64,000 nucleotides of DNA from Andreprevotia lacus DSM 23236 (GCF_900176275.1 NZ_FWXD01000016.1:31457-95456); one strand, 5' to 3'; counted from the first letter of the stretch, positions 1 through 7,867 are shown. The notes: a model not told the origin generated them from the letters alone. Numbers and translations are program-made.

Positions 1-240
1 GGCCGCTATCAGCAAACGCCAGACAACCTGCGGGTGGCCACGCGCTTCAATGCCAACAATGAATATGCCACGGCCAGGCAGCAAATCGACGACGGCGCGC
101 TGCGCCTGAAAGCCATCATGGCCGATTCCACCAATCTGGGCCGGCGCGGCCAGCAAAAAGTGGACGACGGCCACTACTACAACGCCATTTTCGTCGTGGG
201 CGATTACCTCACCCCGACGAAAATCGATACCTACGCCTGA
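1..240 (+). CDS. 3' end of an unrecognised protein (partial)
   Basis: An open frame enters from the left edge of the window and ends at a TGA at 238-240, giving the last 79 residues of a longer protein. The visible part is polar and probably mostly helical (a run such as EYATARQQIDDGALRLKAI), followed by a short hydrophobic strand (YYNAIFVVGDYL). I do not recognise a family from this tail. It is on the same strand as the small paralogous genes at 1194-2197. Confidence that it is coding is good because the frame is open from base 1, but its function cannot be stated. Confidence 0.6.
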   Translation, partial: GRYQQTPDNLRVATRFNANNEYATARQQIDDGALRLKAIMADSTNLGRRGQQKVDDGHYYNAIFVVGDYLTPTKIDTYA

Positions 241-363
241 GCACCATGCAGATTCCGGCTAGCTACAGCTTCATCGCCACCACCAGCCCGCTGCCCAAGG
301 CCAGCAAGGTGCTCGCGCTGCCGCCCGATCCCGACGCGCAAGCGCCCCCCCAGGGCGCAATAA

Positions 364-476
364 GAGCCGCTAACAAAACCCAGTGTAGCGGTGCTGGCAA
401 GGCACGCGAAACGCAGACAGTACAAGGCGTACGGCCAGTGAGCGTAACGCCGCCAGCAGGGTTTTGTTAGCGGCTC
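364..476. repeat. Family A inverted-repeat element, copy 1 (113 bp)
   Basis: The element starts with GAGCCGCTAACAAAACCC and ends with the exact reverse complement, giving 18-bp perfect terminal inverted repeats. The interior holds no gene. It is identical in sequence and orientation to the copy at 2198-2310. TAA precedes the left end and CAA follows the right end. Confidence 0.9.
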
Positions 477-537
477 CAAGCAACGCGCATTGCGCCGCCA
501 GCACCGCAAAACCGTCCGCCTGCGCATCACGCCGGCA

Positions 538-972
538 TCACCTTGCAACGGCCATCACCAGTCCAAACACCACAGCCCACACTGCCACGATGCACAGCAC
601 GCCGATGCCCAGCGGCTTGCCCCAGCCCCGGCGCGGATAATCCTTGCCCCAGCGCTCCTTTACATACTTGGCATGCGGCCGGTTGGCCGCGAAATACCAC
701 ACCAGCAGATATGGAAAAGCCAGCTGCGGAATGGCCAGCATGACCAGCACAACCAGCGCGCTGACGATCACCCACACTTTGGCCCGTCTTGCTTCCTCCT
801 CGTCACCGATTGCCACCCAGTTCTTGTAGCCCAGGATGGCGCCAAACACCGGCGTGAACAGCAGGCTCCAGTTGCCGGCAGCGTCGGGGTTCCACAGCGC
901 GGGGGCCTCACCGCCCTGCAACGGCGCGGTGCTCAGGTCGGCTTTTGAGGGTGCATAGATATTGTCAGTCAT
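538..972 (-). CDS. Small inner-membrane protein of unknown function
   Basis: A 144-residue protein starting at MTDNIYAPSK. The N-terminal half is soluble and rich in aromatic residues (WNPDAAGNWSLLFTPVFGAI, around residues 30-50). Two clear hydrophobic segments follow at about residues 66-95 (VWVIVSALVVLVMLAIPQLA) and 120-142 (GIGVLCIVAVWAVVFGLVMA), separated by a basic loop (KYVKERWGKDYPRRGWGK). The basic loop suggests a cytoplasmic position. An upstream in-frame ATG exists, but this start removes a low-complexity leader. The gene stands alone on the minus strand between family A copy 1 and the three small plus-strand genes. I recognise no function. Confidence 0.65.
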   Translation of the reverse strand: MTDNIYAPSKADLSTAPLQGGEAPALWNPDAAGNWSLLFTPVFGAILGYKNWVAIGDEEEARRAKVWVIVSALVVLVMLAIPQLAFPYLLVWYFAANRPHAKYVKERWGKDYPRRGWGKPLGIGVLCIVAVWAVVFGLVMAVAR

Positions 973-1193
973 CGGGTCTCGCGGGCTGGGGCGCTTCAAA
1001 AATAAGCGTAGCCATTATAAGTAAAGGCATGCCGCTGCGCAGAACAAACTTGCCATTTTTGTCAGTCATTTCAGCAACATACTGATATGCTGTACAGCTA
1101 TTGGCGACAGGCTGGCAGTACCTGGTACGCCATCGGGCAGCGTACCGGCACGGCGCGCTGCGCACCCCGGCAGTCCTGCACAGCGAGGGCAAC

Positions 1194-1496
1194 ATGATCT
1201 ACGTTACCATCCGCAACAGCGGCTTCGACCCGTTTACCCTGTGGGTCTATGACGGCATGGACAGGCCTGGCAGTCCGCCCATTCTGACCAACACACTGCT
1301 CAATCCCGGCCAGCACGTGCGCGTGATGGCGCGCCAGAACAGATACGGCCAATGCTTCCTGTCCTGCACCGCGGACGACACGCGCACCGGATTTTCCCGC
1401 ACCCAGGTACTGATGCAGCCCAGCAACCCCGTCATCGACTTCCAGTTCTGGCCACGCCTTACCACCCGCACTCCTGCGCTGCCGCAGCCGGGCTGA
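1194..1496 (+). CDS. Small paralogous protein 1 of a three-gene array, unknown function
   Basis: A 100-residue protein beginning MIYVTIRNSG, with a GAGGG ribosome-binding site a few bases upstream. It has no signal peptide or membrane segment. It aligns by eye with the next two proteins: an N-terminal strand pattern (TIRNSG...LWVYDG), a mid region LLNPGQHVRVMARQNRYGQC, a conserved Cys, then (D/R)xxTG and a C-terminal V(I/D)DF-like strand. The pattern suggests a small beta-sandwich. It is the most divergent of the three and has an extra proline-rich C-terminal tail of about 15 residues. Function unknown; a secretion-system cargo or immunity role is conceivable from the neighbours, but nothing in the sequence proves it. 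Confidence 0.65.
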   Translation: MIYVTIRNSGFDPFTLWVYDGMDRPGSPPILTNTLLNPGQHVRVMARQNRYGQCFLSCTADDTRTGFSRTQVLMQPSNPVIDFQFWPRLTTRTPALPQPG

Positions 1497-1572
1497 GCCA
1501 CGCTGTGCCGGCCATCCCCGGCCCATACGGCAGCACCACCAGCAACGTTAGCAACACCAAAAAGAGGACAAC

Positions 1573-1833
1573 ATGCTTGGCGTTTCCTTCCGCTACAGGG
1601 GGGCCAGCAGCATCAGCCTGTCAGCCCATGACGGCAATGCACAGGGGCACGCGGCCATCCTGCTCTCGGGCGTTCATTTGCTCCCCTTCAAGCCAGTCTT
1701 GGTGCGCCCGCGCCTGGATCGCTTCGCCCACTGCAGCATCTTCTGGTCGGCAAGAGACCTCCGCACCGGGCACGTCAAAACCGGCCATGTCACCGGCCCC
1801 TGGATACAGACCGTCGACATATGGCCTTTCTAA
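1573..1833 (+). CDS. Small paralogous protein 2 of a three-gene array, unknown function
   Basis: An 86-residue protein preceded by an AAAGAGG ribosome-binding site. It begins MLGVSFRYRGASSISLSAHD and shares with the protein at 1937-2197 the blocks FR.RG...ISL...DG, LVRPRLDRFAHC, WSAR(D/N)L(R/Q)TGHVK and a terminal VDIWPF/IDIGYF. The two are clearly recent duplicates, since blocks and length match almost without gaps. No signal peptide, membrane segment or catalytic motif is seen; alternating hydrophobic residues suggest an all-beta fold. About 75 bases separate it from the upstream paralog. Confidence 0.7.
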   Translation: MLGVSFRYRGASSISLSAHDGNAQGHAAILLSGVHLLPFKPVLVRPRLDRFAHCSIFWSARDLRTGHVKTGHVTGPWIQTVDIWPF

Positions 1834-1879
1834 GCACGGCTCACAAAGCGCTGCTGGCTGTGCTCACTGGCCAGTACGA

Positions 1880-1921
1880 CAAGTGAGCGTAACGCCGCCA
1901 GCAGGGTTTTGTTGGCGGCTC
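1880..1921. repeat. Truncated family A element
   Basis: About 42 bases matching only the right-hand end of the family A repeat (GTGAGCGTAACGCCGCCAGC, then GGGTTTTGTTGGCGGCTC). The left half is missing. It lies directly upstream of the ribosome-binding site of the third small paralogous gene. Confidence 0.75.
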
Positions 1922-1936
1922 CAAAGAGAGAACAAC

Positions 1937-2197
1937 ATGCTTGGCATCACCTTCCGCAACAGAGGGCCCTTCAATATCAGTCTGCTGGCCAACGACGGCT
2001 ATGCACGCGGAGCAGCCTCCCTGCTGCTCACGGACGCACATCTGGGCCCCAACCAGACCATTGTGGTACGTCCGCACCTGAATGGGCTCGCTCAATGCTA
2101 CATTTCCTGGTCGGCAAGAAACCTGCAGACAGGGCATGTCAAATTCGGTCAATACAGCGGCTTCTCGATGCACACCATCGACATCGGGTACTTCTAA
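1937..2197 (+). CDS. Small paralogous protein 3 of a three-gene array, unknown function
   Basis: An 86-residue protein, exactly the same length as its upstream paralog, with an AAAGAGAG ribosome-binding site that abuts a truncated family A repeat. Shared blocks are FRNRGPFNISLLANDG, VVRPHLNGLAQCYISWSARN and TGHVKFG, ending in IDIGYF. It carries the single conserved Cys. Its TAA stop (2195-2197) is also the trinucleotide flanking the family A copy that begins at 2198, so the element sits exactly against the stop codon. No function is recognised. Confidence 0.7.
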   Translation: MLGITFRNRGPFNISLLANDGYARGAASLLLTDAHLGPNQTIVVRPHLNGLAQCYISWSARNLQTGHVKFGQYSGFSMHTIDIGYF

Positions 2198-2310
2198 GAG
2201 CCGCTAACAAAACCCAGTGTAGCGGTGCTGGCAAGGCACGCGAAACGCAGACAGTACAAGGCGTACGGCCAGTGAGCGTAACGCCGCCAGCAGGGTTTTG
2301 TTAGCGGCTC
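2198..2310. repeat. Family A inverted-repeat element, copy 2 (113 bp)
   Basis: Identical over 113 bases to the copy at 364-476 and in the same orientation. It is flanked on both sides by TAA, a possible 3-bp target duplication. The left TAA is the stop codon of the upstream gene. Confidence 0.9.
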
Positions 2311-2387
2311 TAAGCACCCGCCTGCACCAGCCAGCGCAGCGGCGCGCGCCGATGTATCACCTGCCGCTGGTGTATGCTGAACGCATC

Positions 2388-3026
2388 ATGAGCACCCCGC
2401 ATACCATCGCCCCCGGCGACGCGATTGCCGCGCTGGCCACCGCCGCCGGCCTCAGCGCCGAAGCCGTCTGGACCCATGCCGACAACGCCGCGCTGCGCCG
2501 CCAGCGCGAGGTACCGCAACAGCTGCAGCCGGGCGATGTGGTGCGCATTCCGCAGGCCGAGGCCAAAGCCGTGGCGGCTGCCACCGGCCAGCGGCACATG
2601 TTCCGCCGCCATGGCGTGCCGGCGTTTTACCGCGCGCGCATCCTGGCGCACGATGGCACACCGCGCGCCAACGAGGCCTTTGTGGCCGATGTCGACGGGG
2701 TGGCGCAGCAAGGCAGCACCGATGGCGACGGCAAGCTGGAAATCCCGCTGCCCTGCGGCGCAAAGCAACTCACGCTCACGCTGGACAGCGACGGCCGGCA
2801 GATCAGCATTGCGCTGGCCCACCTGCAGCCGCCCGCCAACGCCACCGGCACGCAAATGCGCCTGCGCAATCTGGGCTACGTGTTGGGCGACGAAGACGGC
2901 GCCCCCGGCATGCTCACCCGGCTGGCGCTGATCGATTTCCAGGTGCAGCATGATTTGCCCGTTACCGGCGAAGACGACGCCGCCACGCGCGCTGCACTGG
3001 CGCAGGCGCACGATTTTCGCAGCTAA
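2388..3026 (+). CDS. LysM-like and peptidoglycan-binding-like protein (type VI secretion-associated type)
   Basis: A 212-residue protein starting MSTPHTIAPGD. Residues about 5-55 form a LysM-like module (PGDAIAALATAAGLSAEAVW...LQPGDVVRIP). The middle has a beta-rich domain with a turn rich in Gly and Asp (QGSTDGDGKLEIPLP, about residues 105-120). The last 60 residues (LRNLGYVLGDEDG...LALIDFQVQHDLPVTGEDD) match a peptidoglycan-binding type 1 repeat. This three-part architecture is known from proteins encoded beside VgrG/PAAR genes of type VI systems; no such genes are visible here. The TAA stop again lies against a family A repeat. Cytoplasmic, with no signal peptide. Confidence 0.75.
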   Translation: MSTPHTIAPGDAIAALATAAGLSAEAVWTHADNAALRRQREVPQQLQPGDVVRIPQAEAKAVAAATGQRHMFRRHGVPAFYRARILAHDGTPRANEAFVADVDGVAQQGSTDGDGKLEIPLPCGAKQLTLTLDSDGRQISIALAHLQPPANATGTQMRLRNLGYVLGDEDGAPGMLTRLALIDFQVQHDLPVTGEDDAATRAALAQAHDFRS

Positions 3027-3027
3027 G

Positions 3028-3138
3028 CTGCCGCCAACCCTGCTGGCGGCGTTATGCTCACTGGCCTTGGGGCCGGGGCTCTATCTACGCTTCGCCTGCC
3101 TTGCCAGCACCGCTACACCGGGTTTTGTTGGCGGCGCC
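3028..3138. repeat. Family A element, diverged reverse-oriented copy
   Basis: Inverted ends GCCGCCAACCCTGCTGGCGG and GGGTTTTGTTGGCGGC, with the family A interior in opposite orientation to copies 1 and 2. It follows the TAA stop (3024-3026) of the LysM protein gene with about one base between them. Confidence 0.75.
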
Positions 3139-3179
3139 AGGCGCTGCCGCGCGCCATCAGCGCGGCAGCAACACCCCGC

Positions 3180-4964
3180 TCATTTTGTTTTGGGGTGAAT
3201 TTCCAGATCCAGCAGCACCGGCACGTGATCGCTCACCTCCTTCACGCCATTGAGCACTTGCTGCAGCTGTGGATTGCCGCCGCCACCGCTCACCGGCACC
3301 ACCAGCTCCTGAAAGCGGTCTACCGCGCCATCGTCAAAGAACTTCACCTTGAACAGCGGCCGCAGCGACTTGGGCATCAAGAACTCGAACAGCGGAAAAC
3401 ACCAGCCGCCAAAGTTGCGGGGCTGCAGCAGGCGCGCGTCGCAGCTTTTCGGGGTCAGCAAGGCAATCTTGTCGTAGGCCGCACACTGAAATGCATTGGT
3501 TGATGACCACATGCCCGCAGCAAAGTGCTCTTCAACACAGGGCTTGATCTTGGCACGCATCGAGGTGCGTGCCAGGTCCACCCCCTCCAGCCAGTGGCAA
3601 TCGCCCATCACCTTGTGCATCAGGCCATCAAACTCGCTGAAAAAACGCGCCATCAGCTGGCGGTTGTTGTCCAGCTGCACGTTGTAGGCCAGCTCGCTCC
3701 ACCTGTCGAACAGCGCCTCGGCCTCTTCGTCACTGTCGGCTTCTTCTATCTTCTTGGCATAATTGATTTCTTGTTTCACGTCGCCCACCTCGGTGTCGAC
3801 ATTGAAATCACCGGCAAATACCGTCTCGCGCGGCCAGGCAATCTTGGCGAAATTGGCAATCGCCAGCGGCACCTTCTCGCCATGGTGCGGCGCGGGGGCG
3901 TGAAAGGCGATCATGTCCAGCAACCAGTCCTCATCCACCTTGCCGCAGGTGCGGCCCAGCCGGCTGCCGCCCAGCTTGAACGTTACCCGCGCCGGCGCGC
4001 GAAATCCCGTCTCGGGCCACTCGACCCGGCTGTTGCCGGCGTCCTTGTGGATCAATTCAAAGGCCTGCACCGCCACGCCATCGGTGCGGTAGAAAAACGC
4101 ATAGGTTTCGCTCTCGGTATGGAGCGCAGGGTCTAGCAGCAAACCCCAATTGCTGTGGGTAATCTGCTTGAGGCACTCGAAAATCCGCAGCACCTCCTTC
4201 TTGCCGGTGGGCACGCCGGTTCTGTGCTGCTCGGCAATCGCCAGCTTGGTTTGTTCCCACTCGTCCAGCTTGCGCAGGTATTCGTCATGCGCATCCTGCG
4301 CCTTTTGCGTCAATGCTGCGCCCCGGGTGCGGCGCGTTTCGCGTGGCAAGGGCGGCGGTTCGGGCTTTTTGGGCAAATGCGCCGCCAACTTCACCTCGAG
4401 CAAGGCGCAAATGTCCGGCGCCGCCTCGGCAATCACGCAGGCAATACGCAAGATGGCCATATCGCTGCGCTGCGCGCCGCGGCTGGGGCCGCCGCCCAGA
4501 TCCTGCAAATTCCACGACATCACCCGCAAGGGCTTGGGCGGCGGCAGCACGATGGTGTCGCCCACACCGGTCGATTGCGCATCCACCCCGCTGCCGCTGG
4601 CTTTCACCACCGGCCCCTGCGGCGGCGGCAGATATTCGTGCAGCGGATCAAGCGGCTGCGGCTTTTTCAGCCGGTTCAGCTCGCTCTGCCGGTAGGCCAT
4701 ATAGGTTTGCATCTGCTGCTCGAACGCCCAGCGCTTGTCGATGCGCACCGAGCCGGGCGGCGGCTGGCCCAGATCATCGCAGGCCAGCACCTTGGGCAGT
4801 CCCTCCGTATCCAGCTCGAACGACAGCGCATGCCAGGTGCAATCGGGGCAAAGCCATTGGGCCTTGCATGCCTTGCACAGATAGGGCTTGCGGCTCTCGT
4901 GATACGCGCACGTACCCAAGCCCGCTGAAGCGGCGCCGCATGCTTCGCACTGCTGCACATCCAT
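3180..4964 (-). CDS. Zinc-finger plus endonuclease/exonuclease/phosphatase (EEP) family protein
   Basis: A 594-residue protein with an AAGGGG ribosome-binding site. Residues 6-42 carry seven Cys in CxxC-like pairs (CEAC, CKAC, CPDC), which suggests a zinc-binding module. From about residue 146 an EEP fold is visible: VMSWNLQDLGGG (metal-site Asn), ALLEVK (catalytic Glu), a late AGDFNVDTE block and a C-terminal SDHVPVLLDL (the SDH motif). A long charged helical insertion (EYLRKLDEWEQTKLAIAE) separates the first and second blocks. EEP enzymes cleave nucleic acids or phospho-substrates using a divalent metal. It is convergent with the LysM protein, so a secreted nuclease effector is possible, but no secretion signal is seen. 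Confidence 0.75.
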   Translation of the reverse strand: MDVQQCEACGAASAGLGTCAYHESRKPYLCKACKAQWLCPDCTWHALSFELDTEGLPKVLACDDLGQPPPGSVRIDKRWAFEQQMQTYMAYRQSELNRLKKPQPLDPLHEYLPPPQGPVVKASGSGVDAQSTGVGDTIVLPPPKPLRVMSWNLQDLGGGPSRGAQRSDMAILRIACVIAEAAPDICALLEVKLAAHLPKKPEPPPLPRETRRTRGAALTQKAQDAHDEYLRKLDEWEQTKLAIAEQHRTGVPTGKKEVLRIFECLKQITHSNWGLLLDPALHTESETYAFFYRTDGVAVQAFELIHKDAGNSRVEWPETGFRAPARVTFKLGGSRLGRTCGKVDEDWLLDMIAFHAPAPHHGEKVPLAIANFAKIAWPRETVFAGDFNVDTEVGDVKQEINYAKKIEEADSDEEAEALFDRWSELAYNVQLDNNRQLMARFFSEFDGLMHKVMGDCHWLEGVDLARTSMRAKIKPCVEEHFAAGMWSSTNAFQCAAYDKIALLTPKSCDARLLQPRNFGGWCFPLFEFLMPKSLRPLFKVKFFDDGAVDRFQELVVPVSGGGGNPQLQQVLNGVKEVSDHVPVLLDLEIHPKTK

Positions 4965-4980
4965 GATTAACCCCTTTCTT

Positions 4981-5095
4981 GGCGCCGCCAATAAAACCCT
5001 GCTGGCGGCGTTACGCTCACTGGCCGTACGGCCCGGTACTGCCTGCGTTTCGCGTGCCTTGCCAGCACCGCTACGCCGGGTTTTGTTCGCGGCGC
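4981..5095. repeat. Family A element overlapping the 3' end of a gene
   Basis: Ends are GGCGCCGCCAATAAAACCC and GGGTTTTGTTCGCGGCGC, with the family A interior. The element contributes the last codons and the stop of the acetyltransferase gene on the minus strand. Confidence 0.8.
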
Positions 5096-5592
5096 TTGGC
5101 CAGCCGCTGCAGGCAAAAACCCAGGTGGCTGCCCGGCTTGTCCAGCGCCGGCGCGCGCGCAAAGCCGGTTTTCTGCAACACGCGCAACGACGGCGCATTG
5201 CCCGGCGTCACCACCGTGGTCAGCAACTGCAACTCCGGCCCGGCAAACGCCAGCTGCACCGCCAACCTGGCCGCCGCTGTGGCATGCCCCATGCCGCGCG
5301 CCGGCGCGGCAATCCAGTAGGTCAGCTGCGCCTGCGCGCCGCGCCGCACCACCAGCCCCACCTGGCCGACGAACTCGCCATTGCCATCCAGCACCGCATA
5401 CCAGTTACCCAGCTGCCGCTCTGCATCCAGCAGCTGGCGCACCAGCAAGGCCGCCGCGCCGTACTCGTGCGCCATTCGCCCCACCGGTATTGCACGCAAC
5501 GACGGATGCAGCACCGCCTGCGCCAGGGCAGCGGCATGCGCCTGCGTCATGGGGCAAATGCGGGTAGCGGCTGGGGGCGGCTGATCTGGCAT
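5071..5592 (-). CDS. GNAT-family N-acetyltransferase
   Basis: A 173-residue protein with GGAG before its ATG (MPDQPPPAAT). The GNAT core is visible: a strand with FVGQVGLVVRRGAQAQLTYWI, then ARGMGHATAAARLAVQLAFA (acetyl-CoA pyrophosphate loop and helix), then VTPGNAPSLRVLQKTGFARA, typical of the RimJ/RimL subgroup that acetylates N-termini or small substrates. The substrate cannot be told. The last six residues (REQNPA) and the stop lie inside a family A repeat, so the original C-terminus was probably replaced by repeat sequence. It is monocistronic by position. Confidence 0.8.
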   Translation of the reverse strand: MPDQPPPAATRICPMTQAHAAALAQAVLHPSLRAIPVGRMAHEYGAAALLVRQLLDAERQLGNWYAVLDGNGEFVGQVGLVVRRGAQAQLTYWIAAPARGMGHATAAARLAVQLAFAGPELQLLTTVVTPGNAPSLRVLQKTGFARAPALDKPGSHLGFCLQRLAKRREQNPA

Positions 5593-6069
5593 GGCACTCC
5601 GGCATGGCGGGCCACAACGGGGGCCAGCCGCAGGCACTGTAGAACACCCCCGCAGGCCAAACAAGCCACCATGCCCCCGGTATAAAGAAGCCATAAAATT
5701 TGCCGCAACAGGTTTGCATCCCGCCGGGGCCGGCAAATAATCAGCTCAGGAGGACGGCCTACACGTTCCCGCCGCCACAGTGAAGGCGTCGGGCTAAAGC
5801 CGAACCGCATCATGCATACCGCAATTTGCCCTGCCGGGGCTGTCAAATCGCCACATCACCTGCGCCGCCGCTTTGGCGCGCGCCTCGGGCCGCTGGCCTG
5901 AGTCTGCTGCCCCTTTCCGTCTACTGCTGATCGCTGCATCTGCCTGACCGGGCGCTGCCATTGTGGCTGCGCCAGGGCAGCGGCTTGCCGGCGTATTCGC
6001 GGCCGTTTGCCGCGCGCGGTATTGCGCGGCGTTTCTGCACTGGGCCTGCCCGTGCTGCTGTGAGGTGTC
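5593..6069. other. Intergenic stretch without a convincing gene
   Basis: About 480 bases between the acetyltransferase and the next plus-strand operon. Open frames on both strands here lack ribosome-binding sites and have low-complexity Arg/Pro/Ala compositions. A promoter for the downstream genes is expected, but I cannot assign boxes with confidence. Confidence 0.5.
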
Positions 6070-6333
6070 ATGAAAATCATCAAGGTGTTGTTCTCTTTGC
6101 TGTTGCTGCTGGCCACCGGCGCGTGGTTCGGCCTGATCGGCAACTTCGGCTTTCTGGCTACGCGCAGCGTGGTGGAAAGCCAGCTGCACGATAGCGACAG
6201 CGGCTATCTGTGGCTGCACGCGCTGCAGGGCGCGCCGGCTGCCGTATGCGTGCTGCTGCTGGCGCTGGTGCTGGCCGCGCTCTGGCACAAGGAAATCATC
6301 GCCCTGCTCAAGCAAGATCAAGGAGAAAAATGA
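6070..6333 (+). CDS. Small two-helix membrane protein, coupled to the SPFH lipoprotein
   Basis: An 87-residue protein with GAGGTG before the ATG. It has an N-terminal hydrophobic segment (VLFSLLLLLATGAWFGLIG, residues 6-25) and a second at about 57-75 (AAVCVLLLALVLAALW), with a short soluble loop between and a basic tail. Its stop overlaps the start of the next gene (AATGATG), so the two are translationally coupled and probably act together in the membrane. No family is recognised. Confidence 0.75.
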   Translation: MKIIKVLFSLLLLLATGAWFGLIGNFGFLATRSVVESQLHDSDSGYLWLHALQGAPAAVCVLLLALVLAALWHKEIIALLKQDQGEK

Positions 6334-7286
6334 TGCGTACCCGTACCCCGCTCGTTGTTGCCACACTGGCCACCTTGCTGGCCGGCTGCAGCCACTATGC
6401 CAAAAACGAAATCGAAACCGTCGAGCCCAATGAAACCGCCTTCCTGATCCCGCTGCGCGGCGACAGCAAGCAGCAAACGCAAACCAACTCGATCGAATAT
6501 CTGGAAAAGAACAAGATCCAGGCCAAGACGGTGGAGATTCCGCACCAGCTGGTGCGCCTGTGCGATTCAACCTTTCAGGCGGCAGACTGCCTGCGCGATG
6601 TGGCCATGTACCGCTTGATCAAGGTCTCGCGCACCCCCGTCAGCCGCGAATGGACCAAGGATCCGGGCACCGGCTCCAACCCGGCCGACGATGCGCTGCA
6701 CGTCGAATCGGTGGAAAGCATCGGCTTTTACATGGGCGCCAGCGTGACCGCCCACGTCGCCGACGAAAACGCCGCGCGCTTCCAGTATTACTTTGCCGGC
6801 CAGCCGCTCAGCCACATCATCGACGACCAGGTGCGCAAATTCATCCTCACCCGGCTGTCCGAAAAAACCGGCGCCATGAAGCTGGACGAAATCCGCGCCA
6901 CCCGCGCCAGCATGTTCAAGGGCATCCGCGATGAAACGGTGGCGCACTTTGCCGCCATGGGCGTCACCATCGACAACCTGGGTTACACCGATGGCATGAG
7001 CTACGAAAACAAGCAGATCCAGCAAGCCATCGACAAGCAGTTTGAAGCCTCTGCGCTGGCCGAAACCGCCCGCCAGCAAGCCCGCGCCGCCGAGGAATTC
7101 GCCAAGGCCCAGGCCGCCACCACCGCCATGGTCGATCTGGAACTGAAAAAGAAACTGGTCGATGCCCAGGTGGAAATGATGCACAAATTCAACGGCCAAC
7201 TGCCCACCACGCTGGTGATCGGCGGCAACAGCGGCGAAGGCTTCGCCGGCGCGCTCACCGGCGCGATGCTGGGGAATCGCAAGTAG
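6330..7286 (+). CDS. SPFH/band-7-like lipoprotein
   Basis: A 318-residue protein beginning MMRTRTPLVV, with AAGGAG upstream and a lipobox (LATLLAGC) that predicts lipid attachment after export. Residues about 25-240 resemble an SPFH/band-7 domain: VEPNETAFLIPLRGD, a central GFYMGASVTAHVADENAARF strand block, and FILTRLSEKTGAMKLDEIRATR. A long charged helix follows (QFEASALAETARQQARAAEE), then a Gly-rich end. Most SPFH proteins are held in the membrane by a hairpin, so a lipoprotein form is unusual. Known relatives scaffold membranes or regulate proteases; the role here is not known. It is coupled to the upstream membrane protein. Confidence 0.8.
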   Translation: MMRTRTPLVVATLATLLAGCSHYAKNEIETVEPNETAFLIPLRGDSKQQTQTNSIEYLEKNKIQAKTVEIPHQLVRLCDSTFQAADCLRDVAMYRLIKVSRTPVSREWTKDPGTGSNPADDALHVESVESIGFYMGASVTAHVADENAARFQYYFAGQPLSHIIDDQVRKFILTRLSEKTGAMKLDEIRATRASMFKGIRDETVAHFAAMGVTIDNLGYTDGMSYENKQIQQAIDKQFEASALAETARQQARAAEEFAKAQAATTAMVDLELKKKLVDAQVEMMHKFNGQLPTTLVIGGNSGEGFAGALTGAMLGNRK

Positions 7287-7323
7287 GGGGCAACGCCGCC
7301 ACAAAAAGCCGCCGCCACACGCG

Positions 7324-7356
7324 CAGGGTGCAATAAGCCCGGCGAATTGCGCCGCA
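7324..7356. repeat. Family B REP-like repeat
   Basis: GCAGGGTGCAATAAGCCCGG followed by CGAATTGCGCCGC, an imperfect palindrome found in many intergenic gaps of this window. It lies between convergent genes. Confidence 0.7.
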
Positions 7357-7402
7357 AGAAACACCAATGCACCCCGCGCAAACATCTGGGGCCACAGCCC
7401 CC

Positions 7403-7825
7403 TCAACCCCGCCGGGCAGGCAACACCCGCAATATCACCCGGCGGGCCAGCCCGCCTGCGCAGGCCAGCGGCACCCCCACCATCAACAAGGTACTCGGCG
7501 AACCGATCTCGAGGCCGAGTGATGTGCACGCCGCGCTCATCGCACCCCGACGCTGGTCGTGCAGGCAATCGAGCCACATGAACAAGCCGGTGACGACCGT
7601 GGACACCAGCAAGAAAGCCAGCCACTCCCCACCCGCCAGCGTGGGGTTGCGCTCCCAGTAGTACACGCACGCCGGCAACAACAGCCACAAGGTCATGCCC
7701 GGCGTGATCGCGTCCGCCCCATTGGGCGCCAGCGGCCATGGCGTGCCCAGCACCAACGCGGCAACCACGGCTGCCGCCAGCAGATTGGCCACGACCGTGC
7801 GCCAGTCGCGGCGCCATTGTTTCAT
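7403..7825 (-). CDS. Small multi-pass membrane protein, unknown
   Basis: A 140-residue protein starting MKQWRRDWRT behind a GGGGGTGG ribosome-binding site. Hydrophobic segments lie near residues 12-30 (VVANLLAAAVVAALVLG), 45-58, 70-92 (EWLAFLLVSTVVTGLFMWL) and 112-130 (LLMVGVPLACAGGLA), so about four membrane helices. The N-terminus is basic, which suggests an inside orientation. It is the last of three minus-strand genes that may form an operon (8577 to 7403). No known family is recognised. Confidence 0.65.
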   Translation of the reverse strand: MKQWRRDWRTVVANLLAAAVVAALVLGTPWPLAPNGADAITPGMTLWLLLPACVYYWERNPTLAGGEWLAFLLVSTVVTGLFMWLDCLHDQRRGAMSAACTSLGLEIGSPSTLLMVGVPLACAGGLARRVILRVLPARRG

Positions 7826-7867
7826 TCCACCCCCTGCGCGCTTGTGCGCCATGCACCGTTGCCCGGC

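Noticed and set aside
246..470. Open frame of 74 codons running into family A copy 1
   Set aside because: Its second half is repeat sequence that recurs elsewhere, and it has no ribosome-binding site.
1352..2197. Long plus-strand frame joining two of the small paralogs
   Set aside because: The first 585 bases are a shadow of other frames; the real gene starts at 1937 with its own ribosome-binding site and paralog alignment.
5794..6570. 258-codon minus-strand frame
   Set aside because: It overlaps two well-supported plus-strand genes and has a low-complexity Arg/Gln/Ala composition.
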